This document shows, one piece after another, positions 1-11,277 of a stretch of DNA of 64,000 nt. Position numbers and translations under genes: made by a program. Within the stretch, counting starts at the first letter, position 1. Every line of letters starts with the position of its first letter. The notes beneath the pieces are model-generated. The model searched no databases. It was not told the DNA's origin and was given only the letters and a program-made list of their open reading frames with translations. Origin of the DNA: Labyrinthula sp. Ha (Eukaryota; Sar; Bigyra; Labyrinthulida; Labyrinthulaceae); NCBI GenBank assembly GCA_015227615.1, contig JAALGZ010000003.1, forward strand, positions 1,302,001 to 1,366,000, read 5' to 3'.

Positions 1-3000
1 AACAGATAGTGGGAACTGTACGAAACATCTGGGCGGGAGATACCTGCAAAGTAGTTAATACTTCCTACTATTGATTGATACAGTTTTAGATCCGTAAGTT
101 TTCTTTCACCAATTTGACTTTAGTTCATTAGGAGATAATGGGGTTGATCTTTCTTTCATGTTTTCCAGTTTAAACTTTCTTGTAATCTTGTCAATTCTTT
201 CTTCTTGATTTATGGTTAACACGTTATCTTGTAACTTCTCAAACTTAAGTTCCACAAATATTTGAAGCTTTTCCATTGTTTTGAGTTTGAAGCTTTTATT
301 CATTTGTTTCTCAAATTCTTTTATTTCTTCAATTTGTCCTGAGTATAGTAAGTCATCCACATAAAGAAGAACTGACATAACTATTTTCCTTCCCTTCTTC
401 TTTATAAAAATACAGCTCTCGGTGAGTAATTTTTCAGTCAAAGTTGTTCAAACACTTTGGTAACTGTGTTGTACCATTTTCTGGGGTTTTCTTGAAGTCC
501 ATCTCTGCTTATGGTTATCATCCAAGCTTTCTTTCTTCCCTGTCTTTCTTTGTGACCCATCGGCAACTACAGAAACCCTCTTCTTGGTAGTTGATCGTAT
601 AAAAATGCAATAGTAACATCCAGTTGATGGATTCCTACTGGGAATGTTTGAGTGAGCATCGAGAATGTTCGTGTTTTTATTATAGACGTGACTTAGTAGT
701 GAACCACGGCGCTTCTCGATAAAATTATTTTACTATAATCTCCTCGAGCAACAATTCTGACTTTAGCTATATATATATTCACCTTGCATATTTGATCTCG
801 CTATGAACAGTTCTCTTATAGGTATAACAACTTCATCAGCTGAGCGCAAGACAACTTCAAAGTTTCCTACAGACTCTAGTACCAAGACTTCCTTATTGTA
901 TGCGTTTAACTACTGTGCTTTGTCAGACCGGTTTTGTATATGTCCATAGTTCTTCGGGGAAGTTGTTTCTTTGGCCACCGTAACTGAATACAAAACTTGG
1001 TTTCGTGTTCTGGGTTATGTTAAAATATTTCTTTTGCTTATATTATCATATACTACTGGATGGAACAGGGTCTGTTTTCTTCGTTTTCGATTTGAAATTT
1101 GCTTTTTTGTGTCCTGTCCTTCCCTGCTTCTGTATCATCATTCTCTTCTAATTTAACTACCTTTTCTGTTTCTGTATCACTTTCCGAGGACATGATATTT
1201 TCGGTCGATTCATTTCCTACTTTTTCATTTAAACGTTGAAAAACTTTATGAAACGATCGAGAGTTTTGAAGCAAGGTTCTTTCCTCATACAACGCTGTGT
1301 CTCTTATCTTGCTTAATCTTCTGTTGGATATAACATAAGCTAACATTATTTTTGATCTTGTGTCATAACCGAGGAAGATGGCTTTTTCATTTGCTTGGAA
1401 CTTGGATTTTCTAACTGATTTGACAAAACCCCTGGACCCGAATACAACAATCTTCTTCAGTTGTAGCTTGTTTTCAGTTATGAGCTCGTAAGCTGACTTT
1501 AGTTTGAGTCTCATTGTATAGTTTAGGATAAGTGTAGAATATAACGCGGCAAACGTCCAAAACTTCATGTTTAAGTTTGCCTGATGAAGTAACGCTTTTA
1601 GGCTGTGGAACACTGTGCGATTATACCTTTCAATTTTGCCCTTTTCACTTGGCATATAGTTTGAGGACATTTGCAGGTTTATTTCTTTGGAATATGCAAA
1701 CTTCTGCATCTTCATGAACTCACTTCCGTTGTCTGAAAAGAAACACTTAGCGTTTGTATTGTATCTTTTTTTAATTTTTAGGATCACGTTCTCAAGTTGT
1801 TTTGATATATTTTCTTTGGTTCTCGTATTTATCAGTATAATATAGTTTGTGAGCGAGTCTACTACTGTAACATTGTATTTGAAGCCACGTAAACTTGCTG
1901 GAAATGGACTCATGGTATCATAGTGTAACTTTTCAAACTTTTTTGGGAGGCAAAGAGGGTTGTGTTTTCAGTTGAAATACATGATCCTTTCTTTTTCTTC
2001 ACCAACCCTCCTACGCTGTACCCGATACAAAAACTATGTATACTAGTTTGCAAGTTATTCTTTCTCAGTATTTCATTAATTAGATGTACAAACCTAAAAT
2101 GGTTTAGGTCATTCCTGAATTCAGTTTCGTTTTCTATGCTTGCAGTTTCATTCATAGGTATCTCGACTGCCTGTTTTGGGGGTGAATTTTGATGTTCTAT
2201 GCAGAATGAAGTGACCTTGGTTTTGTTCAAGTTGAGCAATAACTCTTTCTTTTTGAGTAATGACAGATTCTTTCTGGGACTTATTAATAGCAAAACCTTG
2301 TTCAATTAATTTAGATTCGGAGATAAATATCTCTTTCTGAGGGGGAACTGTGATTACATCTTGAATTTGTAAGATAAAATTATTCTCAAGTAGGACATTC
2401 AATGTTCCAGTTACTTTGTTTCTCGATTTTGAAATCAATATAGTACTTACTTGCAAGTGTTTCTTAGTTCTTTCGTATTTTTTAATATATTCTTATCAAG
2501 TGTTTTGTGCTTAAAGGCTCATCCGTCTATGTTTATGTTTAAGCACCCGTTCTTGAATCTGCTGAATTGTCATTGTTTTGTTTTGTACTGACCTTCAAAA
2601 TCCTTTGAGCTATTTTATTTTTGTAGTATACAATAAAACCTCACTTATTCTGTTGTTAACATCGTCTTCATGGTTTTCAGTTGCACTTGATTCGTTCTCG
2701 TCTTCTTCCTGTATGTCAACTTTGTTAATTTTCAGAAGCTTGAACTTGCAGGCATTGTATTTATGGTCTGTGGATCCACATCCATAACATACTTCCTGTT
2801 TTGTTGGACACTGTGCTTTATAGTGACCCCATCCCGTACATCTCTTACATTTAATATTCTTCTGTTTTTTTCGACTTAAATTTATTTATTCTCACATCAT
2901 TGTCAAGCATAGTATTATTTTTTTCTTCGTAGTTATTGAACCTGAGCTCCATTTTGGCTTGAACTTTTGCAAAATATTTGATGGCATTATTTATATTATC

Positions 3001-3850
3001 TGCTGAGCACATAAACTTCATTGACGAGAACCTTTCATCAGGTATTTTTCTAATAAATCCTTCAACCAAACTTCTTGACGAATATCCTCCGTATATTTGA
3101 AACTGTGCAAATGTCTTTTTACATTTGTATAAGTAATGTTGCATGTTGCTAAACTTTACCTCTTCCAGTTTTTATTGGAATTTAACTAGTTGGTCATCTG
3201 AGCTTTTTTCAAAATGTGCATTCAAACTTTTATAACTTTGAAATGCATTTTTCTCTTCAGATATGTAGTGCATGAGAACCATAGTTACTGTGGCTCTTAA
3301 GATAGTTTTGACTTCTTCAGAGTTTGAGGCATATATCAGTTTAGCTACGATGTACTTCTTTCTATTTCGAAAAAACTGGAATACTTTCTTTTCACTTGTA
3401 CTTACAACTGTTGAACTAAGAGAAAGCTTTAGCAACAACATTGGAATATCAAAAGAGTCTGGTGTATAAACTTTGGTTCCTGATCTTTTAAATTCTTTAA
3501 TTTCTTTTCCTATTCGCTTCGTAATTTCTTCTACAGAAAACGGTTCATTTTCTGTATCTTTTGTTTTCGATAGAGGAGAAAGTGTTGGTTCTTTTATATA
3601 TGTTGGATTCCTAGCATTTCTCAGGACATAAACTTTTAAGTGTTTCTTTCCAAGGAATGATGCGATGGATTTCTTCCAATGGTGAAAAGAGGTTTCCTTT
3701 TCTCCTAGCTTTCATAAGTTTGTCGTTTTTATACTCTTGGTTTCCATTTGATATTTGGTTTGGTGTGTGTAGTAATACGCATTTAGGTGTGTACCGTCCT
3801 AAGAAAATATGATATTGTTTCAAGATAGGCTGTTAGCAGACAACATTTCT
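1..3850 (-). mobile_element. Broken Ty1/copia retrotransposon fossil A, cut by the window edge
   Basis: Pieces of a copia polyprotein lie in the expected order on the minus strand. A Gag-like segment lies at about 3441-2851. Two CCHC zinc knuckles lie at about 2870-2740. A GAG-pre-integrase/protease-side segment lies at 2456-1910. The integrase core is at 1913-1053, with the motifs SDNGSEF and EKGKIERYNRTV. A reverse transcriptase piece with YVDDLLYSG is at 441-106, and further RT sequence runs off the left edge. The Gag and knuckle region resembles the whole element at 6367-11390 (shared YGG, GFIRKIPDERF-like and CCHC patterns), so they belong to related families. The copy is broken in many places. 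No LTR pair can be seen because the 3' end is outside the window. It is clearly much older than the 6367 element. The right border is approximate. Confidence 0.85.
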
Positions 3851-4695
3851 CCTGGTGAGTTAAACTCTTTTCTCTTACAAACTCAGACTCAAGTTTACTT
3901 AAAGTTCTGTTTCAAATTTCCTTAAACCCTTTTGAATAGCTGCCTAGAAATCTGTTTCTTTAGTTCAGTAAAAATTGTCTCTTTAGGCTCATAACCTGTT
4001 GAGCGATACTTTATATTTATTTCCGTTTTTAATACTTAATGTCTGGTTGGTACCAGAATAAACCAATTACGCAATACTACCTTCAACAGTTTCCCTCTGC
4101 CCTGAAGAAATAAAATCTGTCAGGTGTTTTAGAACTTTAAATATGAGGAGTTGATAAAGAAGAATAAACTATGTTTTTCATAAATTCGTTTTAATAATTG
4201 TGCTATTTATTGATGCTCATGAGATACTTTGAGTATAGGTTTTGTCCAGATCCACCGAAAGTTCGATGTGACACTAGAACTGTTGAGAAAGCTAAGGCAT
4301 CACTTTGTTCACTTAAGCTTTTAAATTTTTCATTAAGCCAATGCTATCAACTTTAACATTCCCTATGCTGATAAGGAACACAGTAATTTTTGTCTAGTTC
4401 AGATGCTGCTAACACTGTGGTTGTCTCCTTATATTCAAGTGTATAAACCATTTCTTACTGTTTCATGCAAGAAGCTAAGTACAGTCTCATTAAATAAGCA
4501 GTGAGTAAGAAAATGTATTCTACAAAACTAGAGCTTGTGAGTTTAAATTTGTATATTGAATATCCAGCATCTAAGCATACTGTAAGTTTATAAAAATCAC
4601 ACTAGAAGCATTGGGAAAATATATTATTGTGGCAACAAGGTTGCATTACCGCAAATGGAATCTAAATTTCATGAAACAAAACACGTGCTGTCACG
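3851..4695. other. Gene-free spacer upstream of the MFS gene
   Basis: AT-rich spacer between the copia fossil and the transporter. It may hold the fossil's 5' LTR on the minus strand, but no second copy exists in the window to prove it. A CACGTG palindrome lies at 4682-4687, nine bases before the transporter's ATG. It is the only motif I noticed and its role is unknown. Confidence 0.4.
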
Positions 4696-6231
4696 ATGCT
4701 CAACACTTCGACAACACACTCCGGCAATAACAAAAACATCGACAATCAAGAAAGTAAAATGACTGAAACAGAAGGAACTACTGGGGTGGTTGAACAAAAT
4801 AAGCAACATAAACTCGTTGAACCTGAAGTAGGTGTTAAACAAGATGATCTTTCGTTAACCGCAGAGATCGAAGAGGAACTTAAAACTTATGCTTGTTGTG
4901 GACGCATTAAGCTAGCGAAGGGAGTTACATCAACTAATTTTTGGGGATTAATGTTCGTTGCATTTTCCACCATTGGATACTTGGTTTATCTCTCAGCCAT
5001 GCAAAGTTTTCTTCTTACTGCAGTCTACGATGTTGACACAGATAATCTAGGAAGAGTAACTGGAATACTTGGAGTAAGTGATGAAATTTGGTCTATAATA
5101 ACTTTGGGTTTTTGGGGTGCAGTCAGTGAGTATATTGGTAGAAGAAGTGTTGTAGTTGCTGGATTTGTTCATATTTTTATTGGTTGTCTTTTGATCCCAA
5201 ATGGAAATACTTTATATCCTGGATTACTCTTATCTAGATTAGTTTATGCTCAAGGTGCTTCTGCTTTGAGTAGTATGCTTTCAGCACTATTGGCAGATTA
5301 TATTGAAAAGTCAGATATGGGAAAAGCAACTGGAGTACTTGGATTATTTTCTGGATTTGGTGCACTATTTAGTGTATTTGTTTTAGTTACTGAACTTCCA
5401 CCAAATATTTGTATTGCAAATACATATTATGTAACTGGTTTAATAGCACTTGGATGTGCTATTTTCAGTTTTTTTTCTTTGCAGAAATTATCTGTTTTGA
5501 GAACAGAACAAAATATTCAAATTCCAGAAGAAAAAAATCCACTTATTCTTTTAATAGAAGGATATAAATTTGCAAGAAAAAATAGACATTTAGCTTTAGC
5601 TTATTTTGCTGGGTTTTTAGCAAGAGGTGATTCAATTGTAACTTCTGTTTTTGTACCTTTATGGGTGAATAAGTATTATGATGATAATGAACTTTGTTTT
5701 GAAGAAAATTCAACTGAATTTAGTACTTGTGATGAAAATCTTGCTAATGAAGATGAAGAAACTTGTCCAGATGCTTATACTTCGTTTAGAATAATATCTG
5801 GTGTTGCTCAAGTAGTTGCTTTAATTTGCACCCCTTTTTTTGGTATCTTTGCAGATAAAATATCTTCTGTGAATATGGTTATTTTTGTTGCTGCTTTAGG
5901 AGTTATAAGCTATTTTTTTTCTTTCTTTACTGAAGATCCAGATGCAGGTTTTTCTATTATAGTTGCTTGTTTATGGTATGTTTCTGGAAATGGTATGGTT
6001 ATTGCAGCACAAGTTCAGTTAGTTAAAAACTTAGGACCTGATTTAAGAGGTGTAGGTGCTGGTTTTTATTCATTAGTTGGCGCTTTAGGAGTTATGTTTT
6101 TTACATATGTTGGCGGATTAACTTTTGATTATTGGTTTAATACTGCACCTTTTGCGCTTGCTGGAATATTTAGTCTCTTAATTTGTATTGCAGGAATTTA
6201 TGTAAAAAAAAAAGATAGTGAAGAAGAATAA
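4696..6231 (+). CDS. Major facilitator superfamily transporter, 12 membrane segments
   Basis: A 511-residue integral membrane transporter, probably a proton- or gradient-driven solute carrier; the substrate cannot be read from the sequence. The first ~75 residues are hydrophilic and acidic (cytosolic). About twelve hydrophobic segments follow. The MFS signature between helices 2 and 3 is present (GFWGAVSEYIGRR, residues 138-150), and a related motif, FFGIFADKIS, lies before helix 9 in the second half. A loop at about residues 330-360 has four cysteines and many acidic residues, suggesting a disulfide-stabilised outer loop. The start is the first ATG of the open frame. The length is normal for the family and there is no intron. 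The gene ends 12 bp from the original stop of the convergent MenA-like gene. MFS membership is secure; the function is open. Confidence 0.85.
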   Translation: MLNTSTTHSGNNKNIDNQESKMTETEGTTGVVEQNKQHKLVEPEVGVKQDDLSLTAEIEEELKTYACCGRIKLAKGVTSTNFWGLMFVAFSTIGYLVYLSAMQSFLLTAVYDVDTDNLGRVTGILGVSDEIWSIITLGFWGAVSEYIGRRSVVVAGFVHIFIGCLLIPNGNTLYPGLLLSRLVYAQGASALSSMLSALLADYIEKSDMGKATGVLGLFSGFGALFSVFVLVTELPPNICIANTYYVTGLIALGCAIFSFFSLQKLSVLRTEQNIQIPEEKNPLILLIEGYKFARKNRHLALAYFAGFLARGDSIVTSVFVPLWVNKYYDDNELCFEENSTEFSTCDENLANEDEETCPDAYTSFRIISGVAQVVALICTPFFGIFADKISSVNMVIFVAALGVISYFFSFFTEDPDAGFSIIVACLWYVSGNGMVIAAQVQLVKNLGPDLRGVGAGFYSLVGALGVMFFTYVGGLTFDYWFNTAPFALAGIFSLLICIAGIYVKKKDSEEE

Positions 6232-6243
6232 GAACATTAAGCT

Positions 6244-6366
6244 TTAAAGGTATAATAAAAATAGTATAGTTAAAATAGAGTTTAAAATTATGAGTACAAT
6301 TAATTTTTCCAACTCTGTATTCAAAATTAGTGGATCTTTTGAAGAAACTTTTAATAAGTGAACTCC
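6244..6366 (-). pseudogene. menA: Displaced 3' end of the MenA-like gene, cut off by the copia insertion
   Basis: Read on the minus strand from the target-site copy at 6366, this stretch continues the frame of the MenA-like gene that stops abruptly at the element's far side (11391). It encodes about 40 residues: a short polar linker, then a hydrophobic helix (LEKLIVLIILNSILTILFLL), ending with TAA at 6246-6244. MenA-type proteins normally end in such a membrane helix. Counting one copy of the 5-bp duplication, the two host parts sum to 1101 nt, exactly 367 codons. This piece has no start and should not be translated on this allele unless the element is absent. Confidence 0.75.
6362..6366. repeat. 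Target site duplication, left copy (ACTCC)
   Basis: The five bases ACTCC lie immediately before the TG of the left LTR. The same five bases follow the CA of the right LTR at 11391-11395. A 5-bp duplication is the usual product of Ty1/copia integrase. Confidence 0.92.
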
Positions 6367-6489
6367 TGTTAAATAATATAAATATATTTATGGTAGTTGC
6401 TTTTTATAAGTAGTCGTTGCAAATAGTACATTGGTACTAAAGCAGACTTTAATTGGTTAATTGGTTTTTAAATATAAAACTGTTCAACA
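6367..6489 (+). repeat. 5' LTR of the copia element
   Basis: 123 bp, TGTT...AACA ends, AT-rich with a TATAAATATATTTA stretch near its start. It matches the copy at 11268-11390 base for base as far as I can read. Confidence 0.95.
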
Positions 6490-6513
6490 GGTTAAGAGCC
6501 TAACCTCTGCTAC
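6490..6513 (+). other. Probable primer-binding site, complementary to a tRNA-Lys(CUU) anticodon arm
   Basis: The bases directly after the left LTR begin GGTTAAGAGCCTAACC. Their complement contains TTAGG-CTCTTAA-CC, which has the form of an anticodon stem, a seven-base loop with anticodon CUU (lysine) and the start of the 3' stem. Further upstream it gives a partly matching D-arm sequence (GTAG...AG). Drosophila copia is primed by the 5' half of initiator tRNA, cut near base 39. The end of the match here falls at about base 40, so priming by a half-tRNA-Lys is a reasonable inference. The matching tRNA gene is not in the window. Confidence 0.55.
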
Positions 6514-6834
6514 TGATCCTATCTTTCTCGATTCACTTAAGTTTAGATTCTAAGAAGGTCTAGAAGAAAAAGACAAACTTCAAGAGAAAAACTACTTGAG
6601 TTCCTCAATATTCAGGTTAAGAAAGAAAAGAATTTATTTAACAAGTTGTCTTACTTCACAACTTGTACTTTTTCTTGAAAGACTGGTATCAACCAAAAGT
6701 TATAAATATTACAACATCACCTTATCTATATTCACGGATACCATATACAATACCACATTACTACGCAAACAAATACCGTACCAAAACAAATCAAAAACGA
6801 CAAAATAAGAAAACAAATTATAAAGTTAAAGACT

Positions 6835-9800
6835 ATGAACATTGGCAAAGAATCCAACAAATTTCCTAAGCTCGGAACCCCAAGAGTTCCATTTAGAGAC
6901 TGGGAAACAACTATTCTTGCATATCTTGGCAAAAAACACCTATCCATGTTCCTACAATATGAAATTACATCACCTAGACTGTTAAAAGAAGATTCCTCCG
7001 CTAGAGAAGGTCTCCAACAATATCTTAAAGAAATTAACAACGAAGAATTCTACGATGTAAAGAAAGTTAAAGTATATAACGATGAATCCATGGATACGCC
7101 TCTGGAACTTATGAACCTTTCTATGACAGCATCTGTAGTTGTATTGGATAAATTAGTTGTACCTTGCTACTATGATAAGAAAGTGTTTCTTAAGGATAAA
7201 ATGGAGCTAGCTTCGAAACAACTTGAGGTTATTCACACTCTAAGAAGATCTATGACTATAGAATTGGTTCACTACATTGACAATGGACCTACAATATTTC
7301 ATGGAATGATGCAAATTCGGATTCACTATATGAAGGACAAAGATACAGCTAGAATACAAGCAAAACGAAGACTTCAAAATATTCAATATCGGGATCTTAC
7401 TTCTTACATTAATATTTTTCGAAAAAGATTCTCTGAATACTGTCTATATGGAGGCCAAGAATCTAAAGATATTGCTGAAGACTTCATCCAAGGACTTCCT
7501 GATGATAGGTTCTATGTGCACAAATCCATGTGCAATGAGACCACGCTTGCAGGGACCATAAGTTTCTTCCTCAAAGTAAACGCCAACATTACTCTCCGAT
7601 GTCCTGAGCAAAAATCCAGATCCAACAACGTGAAAGTTAAAGTGGCCAATGTCCAAAACAATAAGTTTTCCTCTACCTCTACCAATCCCACAAGAAAGAA
7701 GATTTTCAAAGCAAAAAACAGATGCTTGAAATGTGGGGGTTTCGGCCACTACATAAAAATGTGTCCAAATAAAGAACACGTCTGCTTCTTGTGCGGATCC
7801 GGTTCTCACACATACAAAAACTGCACGATCCAAGTTATTAGAGTAAATACGGTCGATATTTTAGAAGATGAATACGCGTCAGAGGATGAAACGAGCCAAA
7901 ACGAGGAATGTAACGCAGAAGAAAACCAAGTAGAAGAAGAGTATGAACTGAATGAGTATCCGACGGACGTTGACTACTCTCTCATGACCCTAAACATTCA
8001 ACTGAAAGATGTATCTGTCTCAAAAGAAAAATGTACCCACAGGTTCAATGAACAGTGCTTATGCTGCCTAGTTGATTCTGGAGCAACGCAACACGTCACA
8101 GGAAATCGAAATCTTTTATCGAATCCTAAAGACATCTCTAACGTCAAAGTATCTGGAGCACTTCACACCAGAAACATCAACACTGTCCAAGGATCTTTGA
8201 AGCTACTTCTTAAAAACAACACAGCTATACATCTAAAAAACGTTGTGTACATACCTGGAATCAAACAAACCATTATCTCCGAACCTCAGCTGGTGGATGA
8301 CAACTTTGCTATTATTAAAGACAAGAAAGGAGCCAGAATAACAAAACATGATCTTACAGTTGCACACCTACACAGAAAAAACAACCATTATATTCTTCAT
8401 TGTATCAAAAATCCAAACAACAGAATTGCGTTGAACGAACTTAACGTATCCTCTTCTGATCTCTCCCACTACAGACTTGGTCATCTAAATAAAGAATACA
8501 TAAAAAGAAACGGATACCCTGAGATGAAACAAGATTTCTGCATTGGATGCTCAGCTGGAAAACTGGTTCAAAGTCGCAAACACAAAGCAGTTCAATACTC
8601 TAACAGCTCTCTCATGAAAGGAACGTATCCTTTTGAAAAGTTACACACAGATACTATGGGCCCGTTCCCCTTATCCTTCCAAAATTTCATCTGGATCAAC
8701 CTTTCAGTCTGCAACTACACTGGATATCTCATACCTATACTTACAAGAAAGAAAGATACAATATCAAACGAGCTGATAAAATGCATAAAAAAGCTTCAAA
8801 AACAATATGACAAACCTGTGAAGTGTATTTTCTCTGACAACGGAACTGAATTTAAAAACCTGGATCACTTCTGTTTAAAATCTGGAATAAAGCGGGAGTA
8901 TTCGAACGCATATCAACCTTCTGAAAATGGACGTATTGAAAGACAGAACAGAACTGTCGTATCCATGATGAGGGCCCTCTTATTCCAATCCAACTTATCC
9001 GAACGTTTTTGGTGCTTTGCAGCCAAACACTCCTGCTACATCCTCAAGCGAATATCAAAACAACTATCAAAGTCACCCTTCGAAATAATCTATAACATCC
9101 CTCCAAAGCTAGAGAACATAAAGTTATTTGGCGCAAAAGGCTTCGCACTCAAACCGAGGAAATCCAAACTATCAACTACGACTCCCATCATCTACTTAGG
9201 AAATGACGTCCAATCCAAAGCATATATCACACTCAACTTGAAGACCAACAAAATTCAACTATTTCGAACCATCCAACTCGACGAGATCGGCACCATACGT
9301 GCAACATACAATGAATTCATATCACTCTCACCAAAAGACTTAAAAAACAACATCCACAAAGACCGTATGAGAAAACTGATCAACAAAAACCTCCCACATC
9401 TTCAGATACAACAACCAGAGTACTACGAATTGTCAGATAACAGCTCCGATACGTCCGAATCTCCATCAATCGAGGAAATCAAACCAAACAGTTGTGTTTC
9501 ATCTCCAATTCAATTTAATTCTAAGGTGTCTCAAAAGGATCAAAATTTGGGCAATTCTACAAAGTGGGTGAATTCTGAAATTAGCACAGATAACATCATT
9601 CAAGGATGCAGAAATAGGAATCACACAGTTAAAAAATTAGGAGTAAAATCAGCCAATAAAATCAAAAGAAATCAAAATTCAGATGAAGAAGAGGTTTATT
9701 CATCCAATAAAATCACGAATAGCACAATACCACCGAGAACCTATTCACAAATACAATACAGAAACGACAAACAATACTGGTTAGAAGCATATGAGAAAGA

Positions 9801-11277
9801 ACTCAAAGCTCTCGAAGAAACAGGGATTTTTAAGGTCGTTGACAGACCAGAGCCTCCTAATAGGGTGATACCTATTGTTGAGCTGTTCAAAGTGAAAAAG
9901 GATTTCTATGGAAATATGATCGCAAAAGTCAGGATCTGTGCGAACGACAACAAGGCTAGAAGTCAGTTCAAGAAAAGAGATACAAGATTTTACGCTCCTG
10001 TTGCTCCAATAACTACAATAAGAATATTTCTATGTATTGCAATTGGATTTAAGATGTGGATTAGACAGATGGACATCACAGCTGCCTTCATCTATGGATC
10101 TCTTCCAAACGATATATTTTTAGAGCTTCCAAGAGGTCACCCAAAAAGAGACGGCAACAAAAAAGTATGGAAATCTTCAACATCAATATATGGACTCCGC
10201 CAAGCCCCGAAGATTTGGTATGAAACTTTGAGAAACACATTAGAGACGTTAAATTTAAAACCGGTGGTTGGAGAAAGCTGTCTGTTTTCTGACGGGGAAA
10301 GGAAAGAAATAGTCGTTTTAGTGTATGTGGACGATCTTTTATACTCTGGAACAGAGTTTAGAGTATCTGAATTCGAAGATCTTATGAAGAAAAGCTACAA
10401 GCTGAAGAGTAACGAAGTGGCTGACACGTATATTGGAATACGTCTTACCAAAGGTGCGAAAAATAGCTGTATTTGCAACATGTCTTCTCACATAGTAAAC
10501 GGATTCTACAAACACAAGCTCAACTTAGAACAAGTTCAAACTGCTCCTACTCCGATCAACACAGATCTTACGTCCGATGATACTCCTAAACTATCTGAAG
10601 AAAAAGAATATCAGCAAATGGTTGGATTAGCTAACTATATAGCTATAAACGGAAGACCAGACATATCTTTTGCTGTTCAAACTCTAGCTACTTCTATGTC
10701 TTGTCCAACTGAGCTGGGCCTTACGCAGGTAAAACGTTTATTTACGTATCTTAAAAATACGAAAGAATACAGTTTAGTTTATCGAAAACTGAAGGAAGTG
10801 AACACGCTGAATATGATGGTGGATAGTTCTCATGCTAATGGAAAAGAAGAAAAGACTGTATATGGAAACATCATTACGTTAAATAATAATGTTATCTCAT
10901 ATCGAAGCAAATTGGAACCTATTTACACTCGAAATTCTACGATAGCTGAGTTTATTGGAATTAGTTTATCTGTGAAGGAACTTAAAGCAATATATGAAAC
11001 TCTTAAGAACTTGAAGATAAAAGTTGCTACAAGAATATTTATTGATAATCAGGGAGCACTTCGTATGTGCAAAGGTGAATCTGCTCAACATGCTGTGAAG
11101 CATATTAGTTCAAAGTATAAATGTGCAAGTCAAGAAATTAAGGAAATGAATGCTGAACTTATTTACGTTCAGACTGCAGAAAATTTAGCTGACCCCTTTA
11201 CTAAACTTGTTGGTAAGAACAAACTGTTCAACTTATGTGAAAAAGTATTTCAAATGAAGGGGAAAGGTGTTAAATAA
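6835..11277 (+). CDS. Copia Gag-Pol polyprotein (1480 aa)
   Basis: One unbroken frame encodes all retrotransposon proteins. Gag occupies about residues 1-340. It ends in two CCHC knuckles (CLKCGGFGHYIKMC at 297-310; CFLCGSGSHTYKNC at 317-330). The aspartic protease has VDSGA with Asp414. The integrase has its zinc-binding His/Cys region from His545 (HYRLGHL ... CIGC), then catalytic Asp606 (HTDTMGPF), Asp668 (FSDNGTEF) and Glu702 (NGRIERQNR). The reverse transcriptase has YVDDLLYSG with Asp1166/1167. RNase H begins near Asp1330 (VDSSHANG). Gag and Pol are fused without a frameshift site, as in many copia elements. The last residues are encoded by the polypurine tract, and the stop codon lies inside the right LTR. 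Confidence 0.95.
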   Translation: MNIGKESNKFPKLGTPRVPFRDWETTILAYLGKKHLSMFLQYEITSPRLLKEDSSAREGLQQYLKEINNEEFYDVKKVKVYNDESMDTPLELMNLSMTASVVVLDKLVVPCYYDKKVFLKDKMELASKQLEVIHTLRRSMTIELVHYIDNGPTIFHGMMQIRIHYMKDKDTARIQAKRRLQNIQYRDLTSYINIFRKRFSEYCLYGGQESKDIAEDFIQGLPDDRFYVHKSMCNETTLAGTISFFLKVNANITLRCPEQKSRSNNVKVKVANVQNNKFSSTSTNPTRKKIFKAKNRCLKCGGFGHYIKMCPNKEHVCFLCGSGSHTYKNCTIQVIRVNTVDILEDEYASEDETSQNEECNAEENQVEEEYELNEYPTDVDYSLMTLNIQLKDVSVSKEKCTHRFNEQCLCCLVDSGATQHVTGNRNLLSNPKDISNVKVSGALHTRNINTVQGSLKLLLKNNTAIHLKNVVYIPGIKQTIISEPQLVDDNFAIIKDKKGARITKHDLTVAHLHRKNNHYILHCIKNPNNRIALNELNVSSSDLSHYRLGHLNKEYIKRNGYPEMKQDFCIGCSAGKLVQSRKHKAVQYSNSSLMKGTYPFEKLHTDTMGPFPLSFQNFIWINLSVCNYTGYLIPILTRKKDTISNELIKCIKKLQKQYDKPVKCIFSDNGTEFKNLDHFCLKSGIKREYSNAYQPSENGRIERQNRTVVSMMRALLFQSNLSERFWCFAAKHSCYILKRISKQLSKSPFEIIYNIPPKLENIKLFGAKGFALKPRKSKLSTTTPIIYLGNDVQSKAYITLNLKTNKIQLFRTIQLDEIGTIRATYNEFISLSPKDLKNNIHKDRMRKLINKNLPHLQIQQPEYYELSDNSSDTSESPSIEEIKPNSCVSSPIQFNSKVSQKDQNLGNSTKWVNSEISTDNIIQGCRNRNHTVKKLGVKSANKIKRNQNSDEEEVYSSNKITNSTIPPRTYSQIQYRNDKQYWLEAYEKELKALEETGIFKVVDRPEPPNRVIPIVELFKVKKDFYGNMIAKVRICANDNKARSQFKKRDTRFYAPVAPITTIRIFLCIAIGFKMWIRQMDITAAFIYGSLPNDIFLELPRGHPKRDGNKKVWKSSTSIYGLRQAPKIWYETLRNTLETLNLKPVVGESCLFSDGERKEIVVLVYVDDLLYSGTEFRVSEFEDLMKKSYKLKSNEVADTYIGIRLTKGAKNSCICNMSSHIVNGFYKHKLNLEQVQTAPTPINTDLTSDDTPKLSEEKEYQQMVGLANYIAINGRPDISFAVQTLATSMSCPTELGLTQVKRLFTYLKNTKEYSLVYRKLKEVNTLNMMVDSSHANGKEEKTVYGNIITLNNNVISYRSKLEPIYTRNSTIAEFIGISLSVKELKAIYETLKNLKIKVATRIFIDNQGALRMCKGESAQHAVKHISSKYKCASQEIKEMNAELIYVQTAENLADPFTKLVGKNKLFNLCEKVFQMKGKGVK
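11256..11267 (+). other. Polypurine tract
   Basis: Twelve purines (GAAGGGGAAAGG) directly before the right LTR, the usual primer for plus-strand DNA synthesis. The tract is also coding: it supplies the Lys-Gly-Lys-Gly end of the polyprotein. Confidence 0.85.
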
